From assembly GCA_963734725.1 (NCBI GenBank), contig CAVTIX010000008.1:418746-482745 (forward strand): DNA of 64,000 nt, in the 5' to 3' direction. The translations under genes and the position numbers were made by a program. Below, piece after piece: positions 63,506 through 64,000 of the stretch. Numbering within the stretch: position 1 is the stretch's first letter; each line of letters begins with the position of its first letter. The notes under the pieces are model-generated. The model ran no database searches. It had not been told where the DNA came from and worked only from the letters and a program-made list of their open reading frames with translations. Source of the DNA: DASXKD01 sp963734725. GTDB taxonomy: Bacteria; Actinomycetota; Actinomycetes; Streptosporangiales; Streptosporangiaceae.

Positions 63506-64000
63506 TCATGCCGCCACCTCCGGCCGGTCGTTGACCATTTCGAAGAAGAGGGTTTCGAGGTCCTCGTCGTGCCGGGACGATTCGAGGATGGGCGGGCCCG
63601 CGCGGCGGCGGCCAGGCCGATCGTGTCGCCATCGGCGCCGCGGGCCTCCACGGTGGCGCCGTCCACCACGCGGACCTGGATTCCGGCGGCCAGCAGCACG
63701 TCGGCGAGCCTGGTCGCGTCGGTGGTGCGGGCCCGGGTTACCGAGCTGCGCTCGGTCAGGTCGGCCAGCGTGGTCTCGGCGATGAGGCGGCCCTTGGCGA
63801 GGACGACGACCTCGTCCACGGTCTGGGCGACCTCGGTCAGCAGGTGGCTGGAGACCAGCACGGTCCTGCCTTCGCCGGCGAGCGACCGCAGCAGGCCGCG
63901 CATCCAGCGGATCCCCTCCGGGTCGAGCCCGTTCAGCGGCTCGTCCAGGATGAGCACGCCGGGGTCGCCGAGCAGGGCGCCGGCCAGGCTGAGCCGCTGG
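63506..64000 (-). CDS. ABC transporter ATP-binding protein, 5' end outside window, one frameshift
   Basis: Enters from the right edge in the signature region (QRLSLAGALLGDPGVLILDE), then Walker B with LDEPLNGLDPEGIRWMRGLL and the switch histidine in LVSSHLLTEV. The C-terminal accessory part moves to another frame near 63605 and ends DEDLETLFFEMVNDRPEVAA with TGA at 63506-63508. This tail is typical of bacitracin/lantibiotic-type exporter ATPases. Walker A is beyond the window. The stop overlaps an in-frame ATG of the permease gene. Confidence 0.85.
   Translation of the reverse strand, partial: PAAQPGRRPARRPRRAHPGRAAERARPGGDPLDARPAAVARRRRQDRAGLQPPADRGRPDRGRGRRPRQGPPHRRDHAGRPDRAQLGNPGPHHRRDQARRRAAGRRNPGPRGGRRHRGGPRRRWRHDRPGRRRAGPPILESSRHDEDLETLFFEMVNDRPEVAA

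Overview
The window is very GC-rich chromosomal DNA from an actinobacterium. Supporting signs are Lsr2, a SARP/BTAD regulator, a DUF574-type methyltransferase, a DUF2630 protein, DUF4235 proteins, frequent GTG starts, and tRNA-Glu and tRNA-Gln genes of actinomycete type. The mix of small enzymes, acetyltransferases, VOC proteins, two-component systems and decayed insertion sequences fits a soil actinomycete (Streptosporangiales or Streptomyces-like). Genus cannot be read from the sequence.

Layout. 1-12.9 kb: DJ-1/PfpI and F420-dependent-type oxidoreductase genes, a YqeY-amidohydrolase fusion next to a GNAT gene, a PP2C remnant, an MMPL exporter lacking its N-terminal domain, DUF167, Lsr2, an alpha/beta hydrolase and a DUF574 methyltransferase. 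12.9-17.4 kb: a CitE-like lyase and a TetR gene diverge around a perfect operator palindrome; then SnoaL-like and GyrI-like genes, a frameshifted globin, a LuxR remnant and a CMD protein. 17.5-24 kb: two membrane-linked glycosyltransferase genes, an ankyrin/IS701 scar, and a large flippase-like gene. 24.5-33 kb: a CPA1 antiporter, then an accessory patch with a small inverted-repeat element interrupted by a complete IS630 copy, lipoproteins, a transporter remnant, twin DUF4235 genes, a class V aminotransferase and an integrase remnant. 33-42 kb: small enzymes, then a very large SARP-AAA-WD40 protein gene. 42-54 kb: two tannase/feruloyl-esterase genes (one internally deleted), each next to a two-component system, plus an ABC export operon. 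54-64 kb: an FAD monooxygenase/TetR pair, two tRNAs, and a housekeeping block (gltX, a FAH-family gene, a DUF2630 gene, cimA) that ends with an ABC exporter cut by the window edge.

How it works together. The best regulatory stories are: (i) cimA preceded by a 14-residue leader peptide with three consecutive isoleucine codons and an intrinsic terminator, i.e. an attenuator; (ii) two divergent pairs of GTGTTA repeats with 11-bp period between an OmpR-type regulator gene and an ABC operon; (iii) a perfect TetR operator over both divergent -10 regions.

Caution. At least eight genes, including gltX and cimA, are broken by single-base frameshifts. Essential or near-essential genes are unlikely to be dead, so many of these are probably assembly indels; such genes are annotated here as one CDS spanning the shift. 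No CRISPR array or rRNA was seen.
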